Shown: positions 47,971 through 56,151 of the stretch, in pieces
Position numbering within the stretch: position 1 is the stretch's first letter
Layout of the letters: each line of letters starts with the position of its first letter
Assembly (NCBI RefSeq): GCF_018967645.1
Contig: NZ_JAHLZF010000015.1
Span: forward strand, 1 to 61,698
DNA: 61,698 bases
Source: Allobacillus halotolerans
GTDB taxonomy: Bacteria > Bacillota > Bacilli > Bacillales > Alkalibacillaceae
Direction of reading: 5' to 3'
The notes under the pieces: generated by a model
What the model was told of the DNA's origin: nothing
The model's database searches: none
The model's input: only the letters and a program-made list of their open reading frames with translations
Program-made: the position numbers and the translations under genes

Positions 47971-49397
47971 ACTTTGAAACAGTCATAGGACTCGAAGTAC
48001 ACGTCGAACTGAAGACGAAATCAAAAATTTTCAGCCCGAGCCCAAACGCTTTTGGTGACGAACCGAACTCGAACGTCAATCCAATTGACTTAGGCTACCC
48101 AGGCGTATTGCCAGTGTTGAATAAAGAAGCGGTCAATTTTGCGATGCGAGCTGCAATGGCGCTCAATTGTGACATTGCGACAGATACAAAGTTCGACCGA
48201 AAAAACTATTTCTATCCAGACAACCCGAAAGCTTATCAAATCTCTCAATTTGACCAGCCAATCGGTGAAAATGGTTGGATTGAGATTGAAGTCGACGGTA
48301 AAAAGAAAAAGATCGGTATTACTCGTCTGCACATGGAAGAAGATGCAGGAAAATTAACACACGGTGATGACGGCTATTCCTATGTGGATTACAACCGTCA
48401 AGGAACACCACTGATCGAGATTGTTTCGGAACCAGACATCCGCACACCTGATGAAGCTTATGCGTACTTGGAAAAACTACGGAATATTATCCAGTTCACA
48501 GGTGTTTCTGACGTAAAAATGCAAGAAGGCTCCCTTCGTTGTGATGCGAACCTATCCTTGCGCCCGGTCGGACAAGAAGAATTCGGGATGAAAACAGAAC
48601 TGAAAAACTTGAACTCCTTTAACTTTGTTCGCCAAGGACTTGAATTCGAACAAAAACGTCAGGAAAAAGTGCTGCGCATGGGTGGAGAAATATTACAAGA
48701 AACCCGTCGATATGATGAGAAAACAAAAGAGACAGTGCTCATGCGGATTAAAGAAGGATCTGACGACTATCGTTACTTCCCAGAACCAGACTTAGTACCA
48801 CTTTATATTAGTGATGAGTGGAAAGAACAAGTACGCCAGTCGATTCCTGAGCTGCCGGAAGAACGGAAGAAACGTTATGTCGGAGAGCTAGGACTCGACC
48901 AATATGATGCAGAGGTGCTAACGTCAACAAAAGAAATGTCCGATTTCTTTGAAGAAACCGTTAAACACGGAGCCGATGCGAAACAAGCAACTAACTGGTT
49001 GATGGGTGATATTTCCGCGCATATGAACAAGCAACAATTGGAATTGAATGACTTGAAAGTTACACCAGAAAGCTTAGCAAAAATGACGAAGTTGATCGAA
49101 GAAGGCACGCTATCTAGTAAACTTGCGAAAAAAGTCATTACTGAACTGATGAAGCAAGGCGGCGACCCAGAAAAAATCGTCAAAGAAAAAGGTCTCGTTC
49201 AAATCTCTGATGAAAATCAATTGCGTGAAATCATTACGGAAATCTTGAATGAGAACGAACAATCGATCGTTGATTATAAGAATGGTAAAGACCGTGCCCT
49301 TGGCTTCCTTGTCGGTCAGGTGATGAAGAAGACCAAAGGACAAGCGAACCCACCAATGGTCAACAAAATTTTAAAAGAAGAAATAGATAAACGATAA
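47967..49397 (+). CDS. gatB: Amidotransferase subunit B
   Basis: 476-aa subunit that binds misacylated tRNA, phosphorylates it and receives ammonia from GatA. It begins [20 protein letters not shown] and contains [28 protein letters not shown] and a C-terminal YqeY-like helical domain ending in [15 protein letters not shown]. Needed to make Gln-tRNA(Gln) where GlnRS is absent. Confidence 0.97.
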   Translation: MNFETVIGLEVHVELKTKSKIFSPSPNAFGDEPNSNVNPIDLGYPGVLPVLNKEAVNFAMRAAMALNCDIATDTKFDRKNYFYPDNPKAYQISQFDQPIGENGWIEIEVDGKKKKIGITRLHMEEDAGKLTHGDDGYSYVDYNRQGTPLIEIVSEPDIRTPDEAYAYLEKLRNIIQFTGVSDVKMQEGSLRCDANLSLRPVGQEEFGMKTELKNLNSFNFVRQGLEFEQKRQEKVLRMGGEILQETRRYDEKTKETVLMRIKEGSDDYRYFPEPDLVPLYISDEWKEQVRQSIPELPEERKKRYVGELGLDQYDAEVLTSTKEMSDFFEETVKHGADAKQATNWLMGDISAHMNKQQLELNDLKVTPESLAKMTKLIEEGTLSSKLAKKVITELMKQGGDPEKIVKEKGLVQISDENQLREIITEILNENEQSIVDYKNGKDRALGFLVGQVMKKTKGQANPPMVNKILKEEIDKR

Positions 49398-49464
49398 AAA
49401 GAATATAATCCGACAACAATGATTTGCAACGACGAAAGAGTACAAGCTGAACGAAGGTGAAACG

Positions 49465-50370
49465 ATGAAACGTGCTCGCGTAATTTATAATCCGACCTCA
49501 GGTAAAGAAGGAATGAGAAGATACTTACCTGATGTATTGGAAATGTTGGAGAAGGCAGGCTATGAAACATCTGCACATGCCACAACAGGTGAAGGGGATG
49601 CTACAACAGCGGCGCAAACCGCATGTGAACGACAATATGATCTCGTCGTTGCAGCTGGTGGAGACGGGACATTGAATGAAGTCATCCACGGCTATGCAAA
49701 CCAGCCTCACCGCCCGAAGCTTGGAATCTTGCCGATGGGAACAACGAACGATTTCGCCAGAGCGTTAAAATTACCACGAGATCCCAAAAAAGCGACTGAG
49801 CTGATATTAAAAGGGTATTCAAAAAAGCTTGATATCGGAAAAGTGAATGACAAGCATTTTATGAATATCGCCGGTGGTGGGAAACTGACGGAACTGACAT
49901 ACGAGACTTCCAGTAAGCAAAAAGCATTATTGGGTCAGCTGGCGTATTATTTGAAGGGAGTCGAAATGCTTCCTTCCTTACGTCCAGCTTACGTCAGAAT
50001 TGATTATGACGGCAATGTATGTGAAGAAGAAATCATGCTTTTCCTTGTTGCGAATACCAATTCAATTGGTGGATTTGAAAAGCTTGCTCCTAGAGCCGTC
50101 ATGAACGATGGGTATTTTGATTTGTTGATTCTGAAGAAAACGAACTTGGCTGAGTTTTTGCTATTGGCGAACAAAGCGTTGAGAGGGCAGCATGTTGATG
50201 ATGATAAAGTCATTTATACCCATGCAAAACATATTGTTGTCGAACCACGAGATGAACTGTTATTGAACATTGATGGTGAATATGGAGGGAAGCTTCCAGG
50301 AACGTTTACAAACCTTCATAAACATATCGAGTTTTTTGTACCACGTGAACATTTCGAAGAGAGTGAATAG
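49465..50370 (+). CDS. dgkB: Diacylglycerol kinase DgkB
   Basis: 301-aa soluble lipid kinase that turns diacylglycerol into phosphatidic acid, recycling the product of lipoteichoic acid synthesis. The NTP-binding loop is VVAAGGDGTLNEVIHGY (about residues 61-77), followed by LGILPMGTTNDFARALKLP. ARVIYNPTSGKEGMRRYLP opens the protein. ATG 49465 follows GAAGGTGAA. Position after gatCAB and before rlmCD matches B. subtilis yerQ. Confidence 0.95.
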   Translation: MKRARVIYNPTSGKEGMRRYLPDVLEMLEKAGYETSAHATTGEGDATTAAQTACERQYDLVVAAGGDGTLNEVIHGYANQPHRPKLGILPMGTTNDFARALKLPRDPKKATELILKGYSKKLDIGKVNDKHFMNIAGGGKLTELTYETSSKQKALLGQLAYYLKGVEMLPSLRPAYVRIDYDGNVCEEEIMLFLVANTNSIGGFEKLAPRAVMNDGYFDLLILKKTNLAEFLLLANKALRGQHVDDDKVIYTHAKHIVVEPRDELLLNIDGEYGGKLPGTFTNLHKHIEFFVPREHFEESE

Positions 50371-50382
50371 AGAACGAAGCAT

Positions 50383-50442
50383 AAAGTAGTTCAGGTAGAG
50401 AGCGCAATTGAAAAACTTGCTCCTTCCTTGAACTACTTTTTG
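50383..50442. terminator. Bidirectional terminator between dgkB and the 65-aa gene
   Basis: AAAGTAGTTCAGG (50383-50395) pairs with CCTTGAACTACTTT (50426-50439) with a long loop; it serves two convergent genes. Confidence 0.65.
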
Positions 50443-50457
50443 ATTTAAGATACGGCA

Positions 50458-50655
50458 TTATTTAGGCAAGATCTCATCCTGCTGTTCATTTTCAATTTCC
50501 ATGACATACCATTTCTTGTCTGATTGGATATGTTTATTCAATTTTTTTACGAAGTTCTCTGCAGTAGAGTAATCAACAAATGTTTTGTTAAACGTACTAC
50601 TTGAGGCTTTTAGGTATTCTGTTTGACCATTAATATTTCTGGCAATTATGTACAT
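50458..50655 (-). CDS. Small hypothetical protein, 65 aa
   Basis: MYIIARNINGQTEYLKASSS, then a middle with FVDYSTAENFVKKLNK and an end rich in Glu/Gln. No membrane segment. AAGGAGGAG eight bases before the ATG is a very strong ribosome site, which is the main reason to accept it. Family not recognised. The ~250 bases upstream to 50905 are AT-rich with no gene. Confidence 0.7.
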   Translation of the reverse strand: MYIIARNINGQTEYLKASSSTFNKTFVDYSTAENFVKKLNKHIQSDKKWYVMEIENEQQDEILPK

Positions 50656-50905
50656 GAGATCTCCTCCTTAGTCTTTTGTGAGCATTCAGTGAGAATTTAT
50701 TACGCATTCGTTAAGTGTAAAATTTTCTGAATTGTTTATATGTATTATACATTACTTAGCAAGTTATTGGAATTACATAATAGTTAAGTAATGATGTCAT
50801 TTTAAGAAATAATGTAACATAACGAATGATTTTTACTTAGATTTGGGAAAAATGAACTACTTCCTATATAATGGAACCACCAACACATAAAGGACGGAAT
50901 GAAAT

Positions 50906-52273
50906 ATGGCAAAAGCACCTGTAGAAAAAAATCAATATATTGATGTTACATTCGAAGATCTAACACATGAAGGAGACGGCGTTGCGAAAGTAGATGGCTA
51001 TCCTTTGTTTATTCCATACGGATTACCGGGTGAAAAAGCGAAGGTAAAAGTAGTCAAAACGCGGAAAAACTTCGGTTTCGGAAAGTTAATCGAACTGTAT
51101 GAGGAAAGTGAGCACCGGACAACACCGCCTTGCGATATCTTCTTTCAATGCGGTGGCTGTCAGCTGCAACATATGACTTATGAACGCCAGCTTGAAATGA
51201 AACAAAAACAAGTAAAAGACGTTATGCGGAAAATCGCTCATCTGCCTGATGTCCCTGTCCATCCAACAATCGGCATGGAAAACCCATGGGATTATCGCAA
51301 CAAAGTATCGATCCCAGTCGGTAAGCGGGATGGTAAAGTCATCACAGGCTTTTACCAAAAACGATCCCATAACATCATCGACATGGACTCTTGCCCGGTT
51401 CAACACCCACAAAACGATAAGTTAATCCAAGAAATGGCGAATCTATTCGAAGAGCTCCATATCGAACCATATGACGAGAACACCCACCGAGGCGTTATCC
51501 GCCATGTCATTGTACGAACAGGACAACATACAAACGAAATGATGGTCATACTCGTGACCAACACGAAAGAACTTCCTAAAAAGAAGGAACTTATTGAAAA
51601 AATCCAAGCAATCGACCCGGACGTGAAAAGTATCATTCATAATGTGAATACGAAGAAAACGAATGTGATCATGGGTCCAGAGTCAAAGACAATTTGGGGT
51701 AGTGATACGATAACCGATCGAATAGATGACTTAGAATTTCAAATCGGCGCACCTTCTTTCTATCAAATTAATCCACTGCAAACGGAAAAGCTGTATGCGA
51801 AAACGTTAGAGTATGCGCAGTTAAGTGGTAACGAAACAGTCATTGATGCTTATTGCGGTATAGGAACGATATCTTTGTTCCTCGCTCAGCACGCCAAAAA
51901 AGTTTATGGTGTTGAGGTTGTCCGCCAAGCGATCGATAACGCAAAAGATAATGCGAAGCACAACCGATTGACCAATACTGAATTTTACGTTGGACAAGCC
52001 GAAAAAGTCATGCCTTGGTGGCACGCACAAGGGTTAAGACCCGATGTAATTGTTGTCGACCCACCAAGAAAAGGGTGCGACGAAGAACTGCTGGATGCAA
52101 TGGTCGGGATGAATCCAGATCGAATCGTTTACGTTTCTTGCAACCCATCAACATTGGCTCGTGATTTGAAAATTTTAGATGAAGCGGGTTATGAAACAAA
52201 ACAAATCCAGCCAGTTGATATGTTTCCACAGAGTAGTCATGTGGAGTGCGTGGCGTTGATAGAGTTGAAATAA
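50906..52273 (+). CDS. rlmCD: 23S rRNA (uracil-5-)-methyltransferase RlmCD
   Basis: 455-aa TrmA/RumA-family enzyme; the B. subtilis orthologue (YefA) makes m5U at two 23S positions. An N-terminal TRAM domain (VTFEDLTHEGDGVAKVDGY) is followed by all four [4Fe-4S] cysteines (PPCDIFFQCGGCQ and DMDSCPV) and a SAM-binding domain with VIDAYCGIGTISLFLAQ. The catalytic Cys is in VYVSCNPSTLARD. Its 3' end and terminator recur downstream (54275-54396 and 57575-57702), which suggests repeated duplication or integration here. Confidence 0.93.
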   Translation: MAKAPVEKNQYIDVTFEDLTHEGDGVAKVDGYPLFIPYGLPGEKAKVKVVKTRKNFGFGKLIELYEESEHRTTPPCDIFFQCGGCQLQHMTYERQLEMKQKQVKDVMRKIAHLPDVPVHPTIGMENPWDYRNKVSIPVGKRDGKVITGFYQKRSHNIIDMDSCPVQHPQNDKLIQEMANLFEELHIEPYDENTHRGVIRHVIVRTGQHTNEMMVILVTNTKELPKKKELIEKIQAIDPDVKSIIHNVNTKKTNVIMGPESKTIWGSDTITDRIDDLEFQIGAPSFYQINPLQTEKLYAKTLEYAQLSGNETVIDAYCGIGTISLFLAQHAKKVYGVEVVRQAIDNAKDNAKHNRLTNTEFYVGQAEKVMPWWHAQGLRPDVIVVDPPRKGCDEELLDAMVGMNPDRIVYVSCNPSTLARDLKILDEAGYETKQIQPVDMFPQSSHVECVALIELK

Positions 52274-52325
52274 CTTGGTGGCAATTGGTTTAGTGGATTC
52301 CAACAATAAATGAAGTATGTTTTAG

Positions 52326-52357
52326 GTTCCCTCGGACGAATGGTTCGGGGAACTTTT
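52326..52357 (+). terminator. Terminator of rlmCD
   Basis: GTTCCCTCGGACGAA-tgg-TTCGGGGAAC with mismatches near the loop, then TTTTT. The same hairpin family recurs at 54364 and 57668. Confidence 0.8.
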
Positions 52358-52661
52358 TGACCTCGGGGGTCTACTTTTACGCAGAAATACGGGGTTAATA
52401 ATTGGGGAAGGGTCAAGGCACTATTATTAAAGATACATGCTTGTAAATAGTCGGCTTTTCTAATAAGCTAAAATTAACACTGATTTAGGAATGGTTTTAT
52501 AGGATATGGAGGAAAGGCTTAAGGGCTTGCTCTGTTTTTATTATACTTACCGTCATGGAGGGAAAGTGATTTTCCGGGGGAATTGAGAAGAGGGTGGAAG
52601 GGATATACGTTTGATACCTTAAATGAATTAACTGATGAAGATTTGATTGGAGGTCTCACAA
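52358..52661. other. Gene-free stretch at the left edge of the first rlmCD cargo
   Basis: No gene seen. TTTTACGC at 52375-52382 is matched by TTTACGC at 54225 on the other side of the cargo gene. GGAGGT at 52649-52654 is the ribosome site of the next gene. Confidence 0.45.
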
Positions 52662-54101
52662 TTGGATAAAGAAAAATTAAGAAAACGCGCATTATCATTC
52701 GTCTCAATTCCTGCTGATTTTAAGCCTATCATAGAGGAGTATGCTCAAGGTGAGAATGGTGAAGGGGAGGCCATGTTTTCTTGGGCAAACGAAGAAAAAG
52801 ATAAAGGTCTTACTATAAATCTCGATTTGGCCGGAAATTTAACAAAGTTATCAATTGACATGGATGAGGATAGGGATTTCAATGGGGATTCTTTAGATGT
52901 AGAGGAACGAAAAGAACGGGCGGAGCAATTTCTGCTTAGTCACTACCCTGATGCTTTAAGCGATTTAACCTTTTATGAAAAGGAAGAGTTGGGTCAAGTC
53001 TTTCGCTTTAACTATGAGCGGATGATCATGAACTTGCCGCTCAAGTCTTCTGGTTGTTTTATTGATGTAGACCAAGTCGGGAATATAGTTACATTTTCTT
53101 ATAAAGTTGCAGGGCATATACCAGAAATACCAACCACTTTGATTTCAAAAGAAAAACTGATTGAACACGAACAAAATAGACTCGATTTTAAGCAAACGAT
53201 TACAAATCTCTATACGATTGTTCATGATGTGGAAGAAGATGATCTCCGTCTTGTCTATGAGCCAGAGCCATCTTTCATGAAATATAGAGCGGATATATTG
53301 ACTCCGACCTTAAGCATTATCCACGATGAAGCTGTTTCAGAAACTTATATTCCGCTTCCGGCGCCTTCGAATACGACCAAACAAAAAGATTTGTCGATAA
53401 AAGAGGTCGTTGGTATTACGGAGGGAATGGAAATCATTCGGGAAGTCGATATGGGGGAAGAAACAGGAGTTGTATGGCGGGACCGAAACTGGAAGATGGA
53501 GGAAGATGATTTATCAATAAGTGGCTTTTTCAAGAATCGCTCAGAGGATACGGTTAAAGCCTTCATTTCAAGTAAAACAGGACAAGTCAGAAGTTTTATG
53601 TGGTTCAAAGAACGAAGTGGCGATCTCAAACTTACTCGTGAGGAATGTTTACAAAAGGCTACTGACTTTCTTCAAATGATCCTTCCAGATTATCATAGAT
53701 ATCTACAATTAATTGTACGAGAGAATGAAGAAGAAGTGGACGATTTCAGGAAAACGGAATCATTCTCTTTCCATATTCATAACGGTAAGGGCGTACCCGT
53801 TGAGTTAGAAATAGTAATCGTCGCAGTTAATCGTGAAACAGGACAGATCGATCATTATAGCGGACCGAGTTTTGATATGGAACAATTGCGCCAAATTCCC
53901 ACAGAACCAGTGATTTCTAAAGAAGAAGCGAAAAAAATATTTCTCAGTCACTTGAACTTTGAATTAGCTTGGGACAAAGATTATGACGAAGAAACAGAAT
54001 CCAACATTCTTGTCTATCAAGCTTGTGATAAGTATACCAGAACTCCCATTCGGTACATTGATGCCATGACTGGCGTCGTGATTACTGCAAAAGATAAGTA
54101 G
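52662..54101 (+). CDS. YcdB/YcdC-like PepSY-domain protein
   Basis: 479 aa, no signal peptide or membrane helix seen. Repeated modules of the YcdB/YcdC type (DUF4901 with PepSY-like folds): ALSFVSIPADFKPIIEEY at the start, a second module near residue 230, and a third near 310 (LTREECLQKATDFLQMILPD) ending in VISKEEAKKIFLSHL and TPIRYIDAMTGVVI. TTG 52662 is seven bases after GGAGGT. In B. subtilis such proteins occur in pairs; this one is single and lies between the rlmCD gene and a copy of its 3' end. Role unknown. Confidence 0.7.
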   Translation: MDKEKLRKRALSFVSIPADFKPIIEEYAQGENGEGEAMFSWANEEKDKGLTINLDLAGNLTKLSIDMDEDRDFNGDSLDVEERKERAEQFLLSHYPDALSDLTFYEKEELGQVFRFNYERMIMNLPLKSSGCFIDVDQVGNIVTFSYKVAGHIPEIPTTLISKEKLIEHEQNRLDFKQTITNLYTIVHDVEEDDLRLVYEPEPSFMKYRADILTPTLSIIHDEAVSETYIPLPAPSNTTKQKDLSIKEVVGITEGMEIIREVDMGEETGVVWRDRNWKMEEDDLSISGFFKNRSEDTVKAFISSKTGQVRSFMWFKERSGDLKLTREECLQKATDFLQMILPDYHRYLQLIVRENEEEVDDFRKTESFSFHIHNGKGVPVELEIVIVAVNRETGQIDHYSGPSFDMEQLRQIPTEPVISKEEAKKIFLSHLNFELAWDKDYDEETESNILVYQACDKYTRTPIRYIDAMTGVVITAKDK

Positions 54102-54216
54102 GGTGTGCTCCTGCTATTATCAAGTAATCGTCATGGAAGTGAATGATAAACAAAGAAAGCAGAGTAAGATTAAGGTATCGAGGTGTGGGTTATTAGAAGA
54201 TAGCAGCATATATGGG

Positions 54217-54396
54217 GGAATACATTTACGCAAAATTAGTATATTCGTGTAAATATATCAATTGTTGATGATAACACATATTGAGAGTGTGGCTTTGATA
54301 GAATTGAAATAGCTTGGTCAATAGGTTTTGGAAACTTTAGTTAAATTTGAAGTTTGTTTTATGTTCCCTCGAACGTATGGTTCGGGGGATTTTTCT
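54217..54396 (+). pseudogene. rlmCD-type 3'-end remnant with its terminator
   Basis: ACACATATTGAGAGTGTGGC onward reads THIESVALIELK and a stop, the end of an RlmCD protein (compare SHVECVALIELK at 52235-52273). The match continues downstream: AGCTTGGT, then a hairpin TTCCCTCGAAC...GTTCGGGGGA at 54364-54391 and GGGGGTCTA, as behind rlmCD. To the left, 54217-54275 resembles 60323-60380 instead. In-frame stops precede it, so it is not expressed. It closes the cargo interval 52274-54216. Confidence 0.85.
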
Positions 54397-54617
54397 ATCT
54401 GGGGGTCTAAAATATGATCAAGTAATAGTATGAAAGTGCTTCGATGTTTATGAACTTATTTGTCGAATGAAGTTAGGGTTAGATCATATGGCTTAATAAT
54501 ATTCGTTCGTGGTTTGCCTGATGCATTAAGTTGAGCAATATAATCTTCACATTCCTTGGTACAGTTTCTTTTTCTCTTAAATAATGCCACCTTCATATCA
54601 TACAACGCAACAACGTT

Positions 54618-54636
54618 GTATATACTATGTATATAC
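54618..54636. promoter_or_regulatory. 19-bp perfect palindrome, probable toxin-antitoxin operator
   Basis: GTATATACTATGTATATAC lies 25 bases before the antitoxin start, next to a second palindrome ACAACGTTGT at 54610-54619. MazE-type antitoxins repress their own promoter at such sites. Confidence 0.65.
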
Positions 54637-54661
54637 GAATAATGCAAAAGGTGGTATAATA

Positions 54662-54931
54662 ATGACAAAGGAAAGTAAAGGGAGGATTAAGATAACCACA
54701 AAAGTTCAAAAATGGGGAAATAGTCTTGCTGTAAGAATTCCAAGCACCGTTTCAAATCAACTCTCAATCGAACAAGGGTCGGAAGTTGAAATAGAAGTAG
54801 AAGCACACTCGTTAAAAATTACGCCTAAAAAGAAAGAATATACGCTGGAAGAATTAATGTCACAAGTCACGCCTGAAAACCGACATGAAAAAGTGGATTG
54901 GGGAAAACCTAAAGGGTCTGAAGCATGGTAA
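54662..54931 (+). CDS. MazE-type antitoxin (AbrB fold)
   Basis: 89 aa. The AbrB/MazE swapped-hairpin DNA-binding domain reads KITTKVQKWGNSLAVRIPST and continues to LKITPKKKE; the C-terminal YTLEELMSQVTPENRHEKVD should block the toxin active site. ATG 54662 follows AAAGGTGG. The gene overlaps the toxin start by seven bases. The chromosomal ndoA-type pair normally lies next to alr in Bacillus, so this is an extra, probably acquired, pair. Confidence 0.9.
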   Translation: MTKESKGRIKITTKVQKWGNSLAVRIPSTVSNQLSIEQGSEVEIEVEAHSLKITPKKKEYTLEELMSQVTPENRHEKVDWGKPKGSEAW

Positions 54932-55254
54932 TGGAAGTACCTGATAAGGGAGATTTAATTTATCTTAATTTTAGTCCACAATCAGGACACGAACAATCTG
55001 GGCATAGACCAGCTATTGTGCTATCTCCTAAGTTGTTTAACCAAAACACATTTCTAATAGCATGTCCGATCACTAATCAAGAAAAAGGGTATCCTTTTGA
55101 AGTGAAAATTCCAAGCGGGTTAAAGGTGAAAGGTGTCATTTTGACAGATCAAATAAGAAGCGTGGAATGGCGTTCAAGAAACGTGAAGATAGTTGATCAA
55201 GCACCAGCTGAAACAACGGATGAATGTTTAAAGAAAATAGCTACATTTTTATAA
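54925..55254 (+). CDS. MazF/PemK-type mRNA endonuclease toxin
   Basis: 109 aa. The family pattern is clear: PDKGDLIYLNFSPQSGHEQS, GHRPAIVLSP, FLIACPITNQ, and VILTDQIRSVEWRSRNVKIVD with the conserved TDQIRSVDW-like segment. MazF toxins cut mRNA at short sites under stress. ATG 54925 or ATG 54931 may be used. Paired with the preceding antitoxin and followed by its own terminator. Confidence 0.92.
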   Translation: MVMEVPDKGDLIYLNFSPQSGHEQSGHRPAIVLSPKLFNQNTFLIACPITNQEKGYPFEVKIPSGLKVKGVILTDQIRSVEWRSRNVKIVDQAPAETTDECLKKIATFL

Positions 55255-55259
55255 TCATA

Positions 55260-55298
55260 AAACCGTACTCAAATAGGGGGTACGGTTTATTTTTTTAG
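55260..55298 (+). terminator. Terminator of the mazEF-type operon
   Basis: AAACCGTAC (55260-55268) pairs with GTACGGTTT (55280-55288), then ATTTTTTT. Confidence 0.88.
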
Positions 55299-55306
55299 GG
55301 TCTGAA

Positions 55307-55525
55307 CTAACGTCCCGCTACTTTTGTATAGTGCAAAATAAAAGTAGCTTCACGGTCGCAACCACATGAAGGACCGTATTGATCGTAATACATATCATGG
55401 GCTTTGCAGGCAGCATCTACGGCATTGACCGGGGTTTCTGGTCCGTGGCATCCTGGCCCGCACCAATTATACTCCGGAAAATATGCAAAAACGTGAAGAA
55501 AATCCCCTCTTATTTTTTGATACAT
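55307..55525 (-). CDS. Phospholipase A2-like miniprotein
   Basis: 72 aa with the core YNWCGPGCHGPETP, then VNAVDAACKAHDMYYDQYG. The glycine-rich calcium-loop-like WCGPGC and the His-Asp of CKAHD are the marks of secreted PLA2 and the parvovirus VP1 PLA2 fold. No signal peptide is seen. Similar short proteins in Bacillus are often labelled parvovirus VP1-like. GAGAGGAGATG precedes the ATG. Activity is plausible but unproven because the protein is shorter than classical enzymes. Confidence 0.72.
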   Translation of the reverse strand: MYQKIRGDFLHVFAYFPEYNWCGPGCHGPETPVNAVDAACKAHDMYYDQYGPSCGCDREATFILHYTKVAGR

Positions 55526-55610
55526 GATTAGTTTTCATCTCCTCTCGCTGGATTAAGTGTCACAATAAAGAATAATTACGTACCTAAAGAAAATAAAATG
55601 ATTGATTTTG

Positions 55611-55650
55611 AAAAAACTTAAAAAGGAGACCCTTTTAAAATCGGGTCTCC
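55611..55650 (-). terminator. Terminator of the YjcZ gene
   Basis: GGAGACCC / GGGTCTCC with a ten-base loop and a T-rich tail on the minus strand. Confidence 0.75.
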
Positions 55651-55695
55651 TTATCTGTATCTATTAAGCAAGCGCGTCATTTACACAAAACTAAA

Positions 55696-55800
55696 TTAAT
55701 ATCCATATCCTCCGTAACTGAATGCTCCTGCACCAACGATAATTAATAATACGAACAATACGACAATTAACGCGAATCCTCCGCCATAGCTTTGTGACAT
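55696..55800 (-). CDS. YjcZ-family sporulation peptide
   Basis: 34 aa: MSQSYGGGFALIVVLFVLLI, then IVGAGAFSYGGYGY. One membrane helix is flanked by Gly/Tyr-rich ends, the standard YjcZ pattern found in spore-formers. GGAG about ten bases before the ATG. It is too short for most gene callers. It supports a sporulating host. The stretch from 55801 to 56151 holds no gene that I can see. Confidence 0.9.
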   Translation of the reverse strand: MSQSYGGGFALIVVLFVLLIIVGAGAFSYGGYGY

Positions 55801-56151
55801 TCATATCAACTCCTTCCAGAATTAAAAGACCCCATCTTAAAGGGCCTTTCTATACTACTGTATGAAATTTTTCTCGATCTGTTTGGACTTCTGTATCTAA
55901 GACAAAAAGTTTAAGAAATAATAGGGGATGGTCATATAAAGATCATGACCGAAAGAACGGGGAATTTATTGGTAGACTGATAATGTATAATAAAAAAACT
56001 TCCCGCGAAACAACCTATGTGTAGAACGGCTCCGTCATGTTAATTGCATGGGGAAATGTTATAATGTTTGGTACTTATCAATTCCGATGTATTTTTTAAA
56101 TAAATAATCGATTTATATTATATAAAGAAGAAAGTTAGGTCGTGAATAAAC

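Noticed and set aside
54456-54668. 70-codon minus-strand frame overlapping the mazE promoter
   Set aside because: No ribosome site at any start and it covers the palindromic operator; possibly a remnant, but nothing supports expression.
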